Virus record (IMG/VR): IMGVR_UViG_3300024999_000057
Coordinates: 1 to 64,000 of that record
DNA length: 64,000 nucleotides
From: a virus
Direction: 5' to 3' (one strand)
Below the pieces are notes generated by a model, which was given only the letters and a program-made list of their open reading frames with translations, was not told the origin of the DNA and ran no database searches. Of the stretch, positions 21,215-30,174 are shown one piece after another. A program made the position numbers and the translations under genes. The number at the start of each line of letters is the position of its first letter. Positions within the stretch are counted from its first letter, which is position 1.

Positions 21215-22306
21215 ATGGCCGTATTAGGAAAAGATTATCAGCCGATTGTTAAAAATGCAGGAGACGTGTTGGTTGGCGTGGCCCAGGTGCGGGTCAGTAA
21301 GTCGTCTTACCGTCCTGCCGGGACTGCCGTTGTAGGTACCCCGATAGCCGCTTCCAAATCCAAAATCATCATCGACGAGTCCGATGGTGTGACCCCGGTT
21401 GTTTTACCTACCTCAGGGCTCCCCTCCGCAGTAGCAAATACCTGGACCGGGCAGCCTGTCACCGTGACAGGAACCTACACCGGGATCTACGACGGTTGCT
21501 TTATTGTCCGTGCTGGGGCGTACAACGACACCCTCGGGTCTGTGCTGGCTGCTACCGGGAAGGTTGAGGTCTTCGCCCCGAACGGTTTCAGGACCCAGCT
21601 TACCCTCGTAGGAGGGGCTGTAGCGGCTACTGAGATCGACCTGAACGACGAGTCAACTCCTACTGCATCCGGCCTGAGTATCGCTCTGGCATTCGGGGCA
21701 TCCCCTACAGCGCAGGTAGGTGACACTTGGACAGTTCCTGTCTGGTCTGGTTCGGCTATTGACCGCACCCAGACCTGCATCGTGACTCCATTCTCGATGT
21801 TCAGGGGTGCTAATGAGTCTGTAGGTGGCTTGACCGATTCTTCCTTCGCACCGAACATCGACTCCATCGTGAGCCTCGAATCGGGATTTCCCGCAGAAGT
21901 AATGGACAGGATTGTCACTAAGACCAGTGGACAGATTACCTTCCAGGCCCAGGAATTCATCAACAGCCAGATCCAGATCCTTAAGGACATGGTTTCGCAG
22001 ACCATCAACGAGGCTAAGATGTCTGCCTGCCCGGTCGAGGTTGTGGCGCGCACCAGAGGTAATACCCAGGTTTCCTTCTGGATTCCTAACGCAGGTATTT
22101 CCAAGGCACCTACCTACAACCCCAAGAACGAGTACTCCACTCTTCCGTGGGAGATGGAAGCAATCAACCAAACCGAGGTCTCCAAGAATGGGGATTTTGC
22201 CGCACTGCCCTCGTCCGGGAATCCGGCTGCTCCGAAAGAGTACGAGACGCTCCAAGCTTGGCTTCGCAACATCCCGCTTTACTCCGAACTCTACTATAAG
22301 CACTAA
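21215..22306 (+). CDS. Major tail (tube) protein
   Basis: 363 aa, large for a tube protein, with a Gly/Thr-rich insert (about 60-200: VTGTYTGIYDGCFIV, TLVGGAVAATEIDL) that may be an extra Ig-like or decoration domain. The C-terminal half (QEFINSQIQILKDMV, TYNPKNEYSTLPWEMEAINQ) is the tube-fold part. AAGGAG precedes the ATG. Followed by a palindrome copy and a strong terminator, as after the capsid gene. Confidence 0.8.
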   Translation: MAVLGKDYQPIVKNAGDVLVGVAQVRVSKSSYRPAGTAVVGTPIAASKSKIIIDESDGVTPVVLPTSGLPSAVANTWTGQPVTVTGTYTGIYDGCFIVRAGAYNDTLGSVLAATGKVEVFAPNGFRTQLTLVGGAVAATEIDLNDESTPTASGLSIALAFGASPTAQVGDTWTVPVWSGSAIDRTQTCIVTPFSMFRGANESVGGLTDSSFAPNIDSIVSLESGFPAEVMDRIVTKTSGQITFQAQEFINSQIQILKDMVSQTINEAKMSACPVEVVARTRGNTQVSFWIPNAGISKAPTYNPKNEYSTLPWEMEAINQTEVSKNGDFAALPSSGNPAAPKEYETLQAWLRNIPLYSELYYKH

Positions 22307-22330
22307 GTAGTTGATTTCATTCAACTTTTA

Positions 22331-22344
22331 ATTCAGATGTGAAT
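22331..22344. promoter_or_regulatory. ATTCA-N4-TGAAT site before tail-tube terminator
   Basis: ATTCAGATGTGAAT, 24 bases after the tube gene stop and 9 bases before the terminator stem. Confidence 0.85.
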
Positions 22345-22353
22345 TCAAAATCA

Positions 22354-22389
22354 GAGGGCGAGGTTGATCTCAGCCTCGCCCTCTTGTTT
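22354..22389 (+). terminator. Tail tube gene terminator
   Basis: GAGGGCGAGG pairs perfectly with CCTCGCCCTC around a 10-base loop, followed by TTGTTT. Confidence 0.9.
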
Positions 22390-22414
22390 CACGCGACATT
22401 CTCTTGGAGGAGAA

Positions 22415-22819
22415 ATGGCTAAGGCTAAAGTAGAACCTAAAGAAACCTGGAAACAAATCTCGGACAGAAAGTATCAGAGACTCAACGCCGAAGGCGAGTG
22501 GGTCACCATCGACGTGCCCTATGGCAAAATCGAGATGCTCCTCTCGGAGTTCCTCGGCAGAAATGGAATCATCGACCCTTCCGCGGGTATTGTAAAAACC
22601 GACCTGATGACTCTCATCAATAACTTCGGGACCATCGGCGACATCATGCTGACCGAGTTCGATGAGCAGGGCAAAGTGAAGACCCAAGGCAACGTCAAGA
22701 ATCTCTCGATGACCGAAGTGCCTGCACTCTTCACGATGGCGGTCCACATAATTGAAACTTTTATCAACGCGGTATCCTCGATGCAGGGAGCGGGGATGAC
22801 CGCAGCGGAAAACGAGTAA
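22415..22819 (+). CDS. Tail assembly chaperone (gpG-like)
   Basis: 134 aa. ATG at 22415 is preferred (GGAGGAG 6 bases before). Helical protein between the tail tube and tape measure genes, the position of lambda gpG. The frame stops at 22817-22819, but the -1 frame is open from 22756 through 23166, so a gpG-T-type fusion made by -1 frameshifting is expected. Chaperones the tape measure protein during tube assembly and is absent from virions in known cases. Confidence 0.8.
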   Translation: MAKAKVEPKETWKQISDRKYQRLNAEGEWVTIDVPYGKIEMLLSEFLGRNGIIDPSAGIVKTDLMTLINNFGTIGDIMLTEFDEQGKVKTQGNVKNLSMTEVPALFTMAVHIIETFINAVSSMQGAGMTAAENE

Positions 22820-22869
22820 GAAAAAAGGCTCCCGAGGAAGAGGACGATCCCCTCACCATTAACGACCTT

Positions 22870-23166
22870 TTGCATCTCCTCGCAGAATTCAACCCCCTCT
22901 CGGTTATCTACTACAAGTGGAATTACTCCTGGGACGAAATCAAACGACTTTACCAAGTCAAGACGAAGGATTGGGCTTCCAAAAGAAAGCTCGATTACGA
23001 GTTCCTGATTGACCTCGCGAGTGCAGCTTTGGGAGGCAAGAAAAAAGGGGAGGGAGAATACGGGTTGGATGGGGGAGATGGGTTGGATGAGATGACGCCT
23101 GAACAAGAGCAAGATTGGCGTGAGATTTTGGGTGATGCTGAGTTCGAGCGTCTGTACGGAAAATAA
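22870..23166 (+). CDS. Tail assembly chaperone frameshift extension (gpT-like)
   Basis: 98 aa from the only start-like codon in the frame (TTG at 22870, no ribosome binding site). The same frame is open back to 22756 and overlaps the gpG-like gene in -1, so it is most likely made as a fusion. Contains ASKRKLDYEFLIDLASAALGG and an acidic end. The candidate slip site GGAAAAC (22807-22813), just before the stop, is not a canonical heptamer. Confidence 0.75.
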   Translation: MHLLAEFNPLSVIYYKWNYSWDEIKRLYQVKTKDWASKRKLDYEFLIDLASAALGGKKKGEGEYGLDGGDGLDEMTPEQEQDWREILGDAEFERLYGK

Positions 23167-23175
23167 AGCAATCGG

Positions 23176-23223
23176 AATAGCGGGTTGAACTGGGTTAAGC
23201 CTCAAGTTTAACCCGCTATTTCC
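23176..23223 (+). other. Hairpin between chaperone and tape measure genes
   Basis: AATAGCGGGTT (23176-23186) pairs with AACCCGCTATT (23210-23220) across a 23-base loop that can itself form GGGTT/AACCC pairs with the outer arm. Only three T/C bases follow, so termination would be weak; a processing or attenuation role is possible. Confidence 0.6.
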
Positions 23224-23238
23224 GTATGGAGAGCATTT

Positions 23239-26200
23239 ATGTCGCAGAATGAGAAACTGGGAATTGAGATAAATATAGATTTGGGTAAGGCCAAGGAGCA
23301 GATCGACCGGCTGAATGGCTTGTTGGCGAAGCTTGGTCAGTCGCCAGACGCTGCTCAGAAGAGCTTGGAGAAGTTGACTGCTCGGATTGAGGCTTTGGGT
23401 AAGGCTACGGGCTTAGCTCCGGAAAAGGTCAAATCTTTGATGAAGGCTTTTGAGGACTCTTCCTCGTTCGAGAAGTTCTTCAAGAACTTAGGTAAGTTTG
23501 GAGAAGGAACTGAGAAAGTCCTGAATGCCGAAAAAGCGATGATCAGGCAGCGCAATAAGGACCTTGAAACCGCAGGCAATGAGCGGATGGTCCTGATCCG
23601 CAGGCAGACTCAGCAGGAGCTTGAAGAACGTAAAAGGGCTGTGCAGCAGATACAGGCTCAGTCCTCTCAGCAGCAGTTAGCTTGGAATGCAGCAGCCAGG
23701 ACTCAAGGCGCTAAGTACCAAGGGGTACAGGGCGGTTTCGTTAGGTCCTCTGTGCAGGCTCAGAATCTGAACCCTGAAGCCCTTGCCCATATTCGGGCAG
23801 AAGCTACAAAGATGAACGCAGCGCTCAGCCAAAGCCCGAAGCACGTAAATGTGCTGAATGGCGCACTCGGTAAACTAACTGCTCGGATCGCGGAGTTCTA
23901 CTCCATCCGAGGAGCGATGTTCGCAGTTACGAACCAGCTTCAGGAAGCCACGCGTTCCGCGATCTCCTTGAATCAGGCGATGTACGACATCGCGGCTATT
24001 TCGGGGGCTCCTGTAGACAGTGTGAACGTGTTCAGTGATGCCATCTTGAAGATCGCCAAGAACTCCAGGTTCACAGCGGATGAAGTATCCGGACTCATGA
24101 AGGTTCTCGCTCAGGCGGGCGTGAAGATGGAGCAGTTGCCTGCCGTGTCTGAAGCGGTTGGTATGTTCGCTACAGCCACAGGCTCCAGCCCTGCTGTTTC
24201 TGCAGATCTCACCACCACCGCGATGAACGTGTATGGCATCGCAGCGGAAAATGTAGCAAGAATCACGAATGCAATGACCGCTGCCCTGAACGAATCCAAA
24301 CTTTCAACGGAAGGTTTGGCTACGGCTTTCAACTACCTGGCTCCGCAAGCCGCGCAGATGGGCATGTCGATGGAGCAGACCCTTGGGATGATTGCGACCC
24401 AAGCCCAGGCAGGCATCGAGCCCTCTACAATCGGTACGGGCTTGTCTCAGTTGATAAAGGATTTGGCGGCTCCTAAGCCTCGCCTCAAGAAGCTTCTCGA
24501 AGTTTATGGGATCGATGAAGAGTCCATCGACACGACCAAGCACACCTTGGACGAAGTAGCCGACGTGTTCCGGAATCACAACGTCAGGGTGCAGGACCTG
24601 ATGGCTGCGATGGACACTCGTGTGGGCCGTGCGATGATCACCTCCATGACCCTCGGAGGAGATGCGTTCCGCCTGATGACCGAGAACGTCACAGGCACCA
24701 ACGCGACAATGATCGCCTTCGACAAATCCATGCAGGGTGCCCAGGCCCGCCTCAACGTGATCAAGCAGACCTTCGCGAGCACGGTGGTGACTTTAGGCCA
24801 GGGTGGGTTGGGTGGTGCCTTATCTATGCTCACCGAAGGAATTACTTCGTTCGTCAGGGGGCTCGCTTCCGCACCAGGACAACTCCTGTTGGTTGCTGCT
24901 GCAATTGGTGGGATTGTTTTGGCTGTGAAAGCACTGTCAGGGAGTCTAGTTCTTCTGGGCATCGCTGCTAGTGCAACAGGGATAGGCCAGTTGCTAGGAG
25001 CGGTGGTTTTGCTTGGCTTTGCTATAGGTAAGCTAGGCGACTACCTCCACAAAGAGGAAGATGCAATTAAGGCGAGCAACGAAGCCTTGACCAAAAAGAG
25101 GACCATCACTGGCGAGTATGTAAAGCTCCTGAACCGCGCTGCGACTGAAAACTCGTCCCATAATGAGTCGATGAAGGAGGCAGCTAAGCTTTATCGGGAA
25201 GAAGGCGAACTCGCCTTGCCCAAAATAGCCAAGCTCAAGGGCCAATCCATCAAGCTCAGTGCTGAACTTAGGACTGAAATTACTAAATTTGCAGAGAAGC
25301 ATCCGGAGTACTTAGAACTTCTGAACAAAGAAAAAATTAGTCTTACGGAACTCTACAACATTAAAGTTCGGATCAACAAGGAAAGCCAGGCTGATGATAT
25401 CTCGCGCCTGAATAAGGCAAACAGCATCCGCCGCGATATTTCCTCCTCTCAATCGGTTCTTGCTTTATATGAGCAGGAGTTGGTCAAATCAAAGAATTCT
25501 GGTGCGTATAATCCAGGCAGGACTAAAGACGACATTCAGCGTGACGTTGACAGGATGAAGAAAAGTATTGGTGAGTTGAATCTTTTACGCACTGAAACTC
25601 TGAAGCCTGTTCAAATGCCCTACGCGTCCGACGAATTAGGACAGGTCTTCCCAATTTTTGACAAGCCCAAACCGGAGAAGCCTGATAAACCACCTCCTTC
25701 ACACGCAGCGGAAGAAAGTGGCGTTGACATTCTCAAACGGGTCAAAAACAGGGAAGAGAAAAATCGCGAGGAACTCAAGCAGGAAGCTCTTCATCAAGCA
25801 CGTTTGACCGGTGAGGCGGAACTCCAAGCGCTACAAAAGGCTGGTGACGAAACCAAAGATAAAAAGCTTGCAGTAGAGAAACAGCTTGATGAGGAATATG
25901 CTGCCCGGAGGAAAGCGGAGAGGGCAGCAGCATTCGCGCAACTCGCGGGCGACTTCGGTGGTTCTGCTCAGTTGAATGCAGACGGGTCCTACGGCATCAC
26001 AGGTTACAACAAGAAAAAAGTCACTCCTGCCCAAGTTAAGTTGGGTCTTGCTGAAGTAGAAATGACACAGAAAGAACAAGAGAAAGCAGATCAGGCCAGA
26101 AAAATTAAAGAGCAGGCTGAGATTGCTAAGATGGCTGAAGCCAAGAAGGATGGGCATGGTCCTAAATCGCCCAACCTGATTGCAACACGGCTTGAAAAGC

Positions 26201-27501
26201 AGGACATGATGACAATGAAGTCCGTGCAGCAGCGGATTACATTGCGGAAGGAAGAGGCGTGGACAGCAGAAGAGGTAAATAAACTCGACCAAGAGTTACT
26301 AAGTGAAACAATTAAAATGGGGGAGATGAAGACACACAACCTCACAAAAGACAACGAGGAAATCCAGCTTTGGATGAAGAAGACGGAGCGCACGGAAGCA
26401 ACCCGCGCTGAGTTCGAGAAGTACACGGCATTACATGATAACAACATAGTGGCGATGGAGGCACAGAACGCACTACTCGCAGAGCAGCGCGAGGAACTGA
26501 AGCGGATAGCTTCCCTTACAGATTCCATTCGCTTCAGTCAGGGTGTTCGTGGCGCGTTTCGGGAGCAGACAGACACTGGGGCGCTTAGTGAGCGGTTCGG
26601 CTCCGACATCACCAACTCAGCATTCAACGGAATCACAGGCACCCTCAGCAACACCCTCTCCACCTTCACGCTGCCCGATCAAGATGCCATTGACAGCATC
26701 AAGTCCAAGATCAACGAGTTGAATGTTCAGAAGGCACAGATCCAGGCCTCAATTAGTTCGATCACGTCGAAAGGCGAGTTCATGACCGGCGCCGACAAGT
26801 CCGCGTTGAATGAGCAGGCGTCTGGATTGGAGGCGGTTAATGCTTCTTTAAGAGAGCAGGAAAAGTTGTTAGATAAGCAGGGCAATGCTTGGTCTCGTTT
26901 TAAAGATGGGCTTGCTGAGACCATGAAGCTGATCCTGAAGACGCTGCAAGAATACATAATCAAGCTGATGGTTGTGGCTTTGGTTAAGAAGATCGCGGGT
27001 GTCGCCGCAGGGTCGGGCGGTGAGGGAACTATCCCCGCTATCGAAAACGTAGGTGGGCAGGATATTGCCACAGGCCTGGCTGCTACAGGAGCCACAGGCG
27101 GTTTGGTAGGCACCAACAGGATTGGCAAGAACCCCTTGATGGCCTTTGCGTCAGGTGGATTAGTCCCGATGATGCCTGGGGCTGACCCCAACAAAGACAG
27201 TGTTCATGCACTTCTGCAGCCAGGTGAATTTATTTTACCGGCGTCAGTAACCCGGAAGGTGGGTATCGGATTCCTTGAAAACCTCCGAGCACAGAAATTT
27301 GCAGAAGGGGGTTTGGTAGGCGGAACCAGCAGAGGCAAAGGTAGTTCAGGAGAAATCCCAGTCAATTTAACTTTGATCAACGTAGCTGACGTAAATAGCA
27401 TCCCGCAGCAGCCAGTGGATGCAAATCAGGTTATCAACATCGTTAGTTTTGACATCAACAAAAAAGGCACCATACACAGAACAATGAAGCTAGCAATATA
27501 A
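23239..27501 (+). CDS. Tail tape measure protein
   Basis: 1420 aa. Coiled-coil N-terminus, then the TP901-1-type tape measure core at about 240-510 (AISLNQAMYDIAAISGAPVD, ADLTTTAMNVYGIA, STEGLATAFNYLAPQAAQMG), hydrophobic segments near 550-610 (LLLVAAAIGGIVLAVKALSG), long charged helices, and a Gly-rich C-terminal part (GGLVPMMPGADPNKDSVHAL). Sets tail length; at about 0.15 nm per residue a tail near 210 nm is expected (inference). Largest gene in the window. Confidence 0.93.
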   Translation: MSQNEKLGIEINIDLGKAKEQIDRLNGLLAKLGQSPDAAQKSLEKLTARIEALGKATGLAPEKVKSLMKAFEDSSSFEKFFKNLGKFGEGTEKVLNAEKAMIRQRNKDLETAGNERMVLIRRQTQQELEERKRAVQQIQAQSSQQQLAWNAAARTQGAKYQGVQGGFVRSSVQAQNLNPEALAHIRAEATKMNAALSQSPKHVNVLNGALGKLTARIAEFYSIRGAMFAVTNQLQEATRSAISLNQAMYDIAAISGAPVDSVNVFSDAILKIAKNSRFTADEVSGLMKVLAQAGVKMEQLPAVSEAVGMFATATGSSPAVSADLTTTAMNVYGIAAENVARITNAMTAALNESKLSTEGLATAFNYLAPQAAQMGMSMEQTLGMIATQAQAGIEPSTIGTGLSQLIKDLAAPKPRLKKLLEVYGIDEESIDTTKHTLDEVADVFRNHNVRVQDLMAAMDTRVGRAMITSMTLGGDAFRLMTENVTGTNATMIAFDKSMQGAQARLNVIKQTFASTVVTLGQGGLGGALSMLTEGITSFVRGLASAPGQLLLVAAAIGGIVLAVKALSGSLVLLGIAASATGIGQLLGAVVLLGFAIGKLGDYLHKEEDAIKASNEALTKKRTITGEYVKLLNRAATENSSHNESMKEAAKLYREEGELALPKIAKLKGQSIKLSAELRTEITKFAEKHPEYLELLNKEKISLTELYNIKVRINKESQADDISRLNKANSIRRDISSSQSVLALYEQELVKSKNSGAYNPGRTKDDIQRDVDRMKKSIGELNLLRTETLKPVQMPYASDELGQVFPIFDKPKPEKPDKPPPSHAAEESGVDILKRVKNREEKNREELKQEALHQARLTGEAELQALQKAGDETKDKKLAVEKQLDEEYAARRKAERAAAFAQLAGDFGGSAQLNADGSYGITGYNKKKVTPAQVKLGLAEVEMTQKEQEKADQARKIKEQAEIAKMAEAKKDGHGPKSPNLIATRLEKQDMMTMKSVQQRITLRKEEAWTAEEVNKLDQELLSETIKMGEMKTHNLTKDNEEIQLWMKKTERTEATRAEFEKYTALHDNNIVAMEAQNALLAEQREELKRIASLTDSIRFSQGVRGAFREQTDTGALSERFGSDITNSAFNGITGTLSNTLSTFTLPDQDAIDSIKSKINELNVQKAQIQASISSITSKGEFMTGADKSALNEQASGLEAVNASLREQEKLLDKQGNAWSRFKDGLAETMKLILKTLQEYIIKLMVVALVKKIAGVAAGSGGEGTIPAIENVGGQDIATGLAATGATGGLVGTNRIGKNPLMAFASGGLVPMMPGADPNKDSVHALLQPGEFILPASVTRKVGIGFLENLRAQKFAEGGLVGGTSRGKGSSGEIPVNLTLINVADVNSIPQQPVDANQVINIVSFDINKKGTIHRTMKLAI

Positions 27502-27503
27502 TA

Positions 27504-28037
27504 ATGCGTACTCCAGAGGATCTAACAAATAAAACCTTCGGCAGACTTCTGGTGCTTAAAAGAGCGCCAAATAAAAACGGAAGAACCTGCTGGCTCTGCC
27601 TGTGTAACTGTGGGACTTTTAAGGAGGTGCGTGCTGCTAGCCTGAAAAGAGGCAGCACCACCTCCTGCGGTTGTAAGCGAAGAGAAAGGTTCCACGAATT
27701 GATGAAGCAAGGGACCTTGAAGGGACGCGGCGTCGAGCACATGAAATGGGCAGGTGCTATTAAATCAAGAGATGGGAAATCCTGTTTCCTCTGTGAGCAC
27801 CCAAATAAGTTAGCCGCCCACCACCTCTATTCCTACCACGCTCATCCTGAATTGAGAATCGAGTTAACCAACGGGATCACTTTATGTGATCAGTGCCACA
27901 AAGAATTCCACAAGATGTTCTCGTTCAAATTTAATAACCCTGAGCAATTTACTGAGTTCCGGGAATATTATTTTGACCGGATGTATTCAGAAACGGATTT
28001 GAATTCAGATTGGCATATTTCTTTCCAAGAAAATTGA
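27504..28037 (+). CDS. HNH homing endonuclease
   Basis: 177 aa, ATG two bases after the tape measure stop. N-terminal WLCLCNCG...TSCGCKRRE domain as in the 262 protein, then HNH (CFLCEHPNKLAAHHLYSY, NGITLCDQCHKEFH). Inserted between the tape measure and the gpM-like gene. Its stop codon lies inside TTGATAC element C, and partial copies of the 14-bp palindrome occur near its end. Confidence 0.88.
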   Translation: MRTPEDLTNKTFGRLLVLKRAPNKNGRTCWLCLCNCGTFKEVRAASLKRGSTTSCGCKRRERFHELMKQGTLKGRGVEHMKWAGAIKSRDGKSCFLCEHPNKLAAHHLYSYHAHPELRIELTNGITLCDQCHKEFHKMFSFKFNNPEQFTEFREYYFDRMYSETDLNSDWHISFQEN

Positions 28038-28064
28038 TACATAAGTGGCTTTTTCAAACCTATA
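28034..28064 (+). promoter_or_regulatory. TTGATAC-N18-CCTATA element, copy C
   Basis: TTGATAC at 28034-28040 and CCTATA at 28059-28064 with TGGC and a T-run between. It lies 42 bases before the tail-tip gene set that starts at 28106. Confidence 0.5.
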
Positions 28065-28105
28065 CCAATAGTGAAGCAGCTTTTTTTCTTACTTGAGGAG
28101 AACCC

Positions 28106-28513
28106 ATGCCAACCCCAGTTTTCCCTACAAATTATACAACGGCTGGTCTGCCCTCTACCACAGGGACGGACCACAGACTACCCAATCCCGCCCGACCATT
28201 AACCGAGGCAATCAAGGTTCCCTCAATCACTTTTCAGGCGGATTCGGGACATACCCAGCGCAGGGTAAAAAGCAACCCCATAAAAGTCTGGGATTGCAAC
28301 TACCTGGCGCTCTACGCGAACCAGGCGCTAGCAATCGAGACCTTCTTTCTTCAAATGTATGGCTCTGTCACCTCTTTCGATTGGTGGCACCCAGTGACCA
28401 AAACAAAATACCACGTCCGTTTCCAGTCGGACACGCTCGAAAAAAAGTACATCGAGCACGGACCCAAAGGTCCCATATACACGCTCTCGTTTAAGCTGGA
28501 GCAGACGTGGTAG
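28106..28513 (+). CDS. Minor tail protein (lambda gpM-like)
   Basis: 135 aa. Segments FQADSGHTQRR, FFLQMYGSVTSFDWWHPV, YHVRF and YTLSFKLEQ fit the phage minor tail family of lambda gpM, a beta-rich tail-tip protein. GAGGAG precedes the ATG. Overlaps the JAMM gene by 7 bases. Order M-(K)-L-(K')-J follows lambda. Confidence 0.75.
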   Translation: MPTPVFPTNYTTAGLPSTTGTDHRLPNPARPLTEAIKVPSITFQADSGHTQRRVKSNPIKVWDCNYLALYANQALAIETFFLQMYGSVTSFDWWHPVTKTKYHVRFQSDTLEKKYIEHGPKGPIYTLSFKLEQTW

Positions 28514-28848
28514 TTCCTGTTGATCCTGAAGTCCTATCAAACCTTCAGAAAGAATGCACCAAATCGAATAAAGAAATCTGCGGAATTATCAGCACAAACC
28601 AAGAAGTCTTCTTCATCCCCAACATCTCCAAAACCCCGAGCAACTCCTTCCTGATGGACCAAGCACAGTACTTCCGGACCCTGAATTCCCTCTCCCGTTC
28701 AGGCCTTGGAGTACTGTGCCTTTTCCACACTCATCCTGGAGCTTCACCGGAGCCCTCGGAGAAGGACTTGGAGTTTATGAAGAAATCTGTCTATGCGATG
28801 CTGATTGTTTCGTCTACCTCTTGGAGGTACTTAGATGGCCCGGATTAA
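28507..28848 (+). CDS. JAMM/MPN metallopeptidase (gpK N-terminal half)
   Basis: 113 aa, GTG start. JAMM motif complete: E near residue 23 (KEICGII) and HTHPGASPEPSEKD (HxH-x7-S-x2-D). This is the zinc peptidase half of lambda gpK; the NlpC/P60 half is a separate gene at 29797. In this phage it lies next to a gpJ with an N-terminal ubiquitin-like gpI domain ending in GG, a plausible substrate. Acts in tail-tip assembly. Confidence 0.85.
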   Translation: MVVPVDPEVLSNLQKECTKSNKEICGIISTNQEVFFIPNISKTPSNSFLMDQAQYFRTLNSLSRSGLGVLCLFHTHPGASPEPSEKDLEFMKKSVYAMLIVSSTSWRYLDGPD

Positions 28849-29800
28849 TCACCCGCTTTTCCAGAAGAAAACCACCGAATCTTCACAAGGCAAACTTCTT
28901 CATCTGATAGAAATTGAAATCCCTGACAATCCTACTTTAAGGATCGTGGATAGCAACTGCGACATCTCGTTCGGTTCGGTGGTTTATTCTAAATTCCCGG
29001 TTCAATATTCCGGAACTACGATGTCCTCTGACGGCTCCATCGACAAAGCCACGCTGACCGTAGCGAACCCAGGTAGGGTTTTTCAGTACTACGTGAACGA
29101 CTTCAAAGCTTTGAGAGGAACCAGAGTCTCGGTTAAAACCACCTATGAATCCTTCGCGGATTTTACCTACACGTTTGGGGCCGATGGCTCGGTCACTCCG
29201 CAGGCAAACACTGATCCAGGCCCGGATTCAACAGCCTACATCGAGGACGCCTTCGTGGTGGACAGCTACACCTCCAACGAAACCTCGATTGTCTTCAACC
29301 TGGACCCGATTGTTGACTTCAATATTCGGCTTCCTCGGGTTGCCTTCAACTCCAACGTATGTCGATTCAGGTACAAAGATCCCCGGACCTGCATGTACTC
29401 TGGGAATCTAGCAACCTGCAAGAAGACGTTGGATGACTGCAAGCTTCATTTATTTGAAGTGGCTGATGCAGGAAGTACTACGATTGCTGCAGGGAGTTCT
29501 ATAGCGACTGTCACAAATCTGGTGACTCCGCGTGCAGGCGATTTTCTAACAATTGGATCGGAAGTATTTGAAATCGAAGGAGTTATTGAAGGTTCTCCAC
29601 TAACCAACCAGCCTACCTCGACCACGACTGATGGGCACAAAGTGGTCTACAAAAGGATTGTGTATCAAGGGGTTAGTATTCAATTGGCTTCTGTTTCTAC
29701 TTTAGGCACTTCAGGTATTGGGAAAATCGGTAGAGGAAATCACGAACGATACGGTGGATTTCCTGGGGTTCCCTCAGGAGTTCGAAGGATCAGGCTGTGA
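28835..29800 (+). CDS. Minor tail protein (lambda gpL-like, Cys4 domain)
   Basis: 321 aa. N-terminal part with VQYSGTTMSSDGSIDKATLT and NPGRVFQYYV as in gpL-type tail proteins; four cysteines at about 178-207 (NVCRF, RTCMY, ATCKK, DDCK) match the C-terminal iron-sulphur site known for lambda gpL. Final part binds the tail-tip complex. Overlaps the JAMM gene by 14 bases and the NlpC/P60 gene by 4. Confidence 0.85.
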   Translation: MARINHPLFQKKTTESSQGKLLHLIEIEIPDNPTLRIVDSNCDISFGSVVYSKFPVQYSGTTMSSDGSIDKATLTVANPGRVFQYYVNDFKALRGTRVSVKTTYESFADFTYTFGADGSVTPQANTDPGPDSTAYIEDAFVVDSYTSNETSIVFNLDPIVDFNIRLPRVAFNSNVCRFRYKDPRTCMYSGNLATCKKTLDDCKLHLFEVADAGSTTIAAGSSIATVTNLVTPRAGDFLTIGSEVFEIEGVIEGSPLTNQPTSTTTDGHKVVYKRIVYQGVSIQLASVSTLGTSGIGKIGRGNHERYGGFPGVPSGVRRIRL

Positions 29801-30171
29801 GGTTTTTAGCCTATCTTCAGATCCCCTACTGCCATAAAAAGTCGGACTGCTTCAGCCTGGTCAGGAAATTTTATGAAAATGAATTTCAAATTGAACTCCC
29901 TGACTTCGACTACGAGGAAAATTGGCACGACTCAGATCCGGATCTGATTTTCTTGAAAGCTAGTGAATTTGGATTTTTTGAAATTTCTGGTTTACCTGAA
30001 TTTGGCGACGTTCTGGTTTTGAAACACCGAGGGCTCCCAACTCATTTGGGCGTCGTAATCGACAAAGGGGATTTCCTCCACACAACTCTAAAAGGCACTG
30101 CCTGTCATTCACACGTTAGCGGGTTTTGGGCTGACAAGATTTGTGCAGTCCTCAGGTACAAAAAGGACTGA
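29797..30171 (+). CDS. NlpC/P60 peptidase (gpK C-terminal half)
   Basis: 124 aa, GTG start overlapping the previous stop. Catalytic Cys in KKSDCFSLVRKFY (about C18), His in THLGVVI (about H84) and a third polar residue after it, as in NlpC/P60 enzymes. In lambda this domain is fused behind the JAMM domain of gpK; here it is a separate gene on the other side of the gpL-like gene. Likely trims cell-wall peptides at DNA entry or helps tail assembly. Confidence 0.85.
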   Translation: MRFLAYLQIPYCHKKSDCFSLVRKFYENEFQIELPDFDYEENWHDSDPDLIFLKASEFGFFEISGLPEFGDVLVLKHRGLPTHLGVVIDKGDFLHTTLKGTACHSHVSGFWADKICAVLRYKKD

Positions 30172-30174
30172 ACC

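Noticed and set aside
22319-22332. Additional palindrome copy (ATTCA-ACTT-TTAAT)
   Set aside because: One arm mismatch and an unrelated centre, overlapping a perfect copy; likely chance.
22820-22826. A6G run as the chaperone slippery site
   Set aside because: It lies after the stop codon of the upstream frame, so ribosomes would not reach it in frame.
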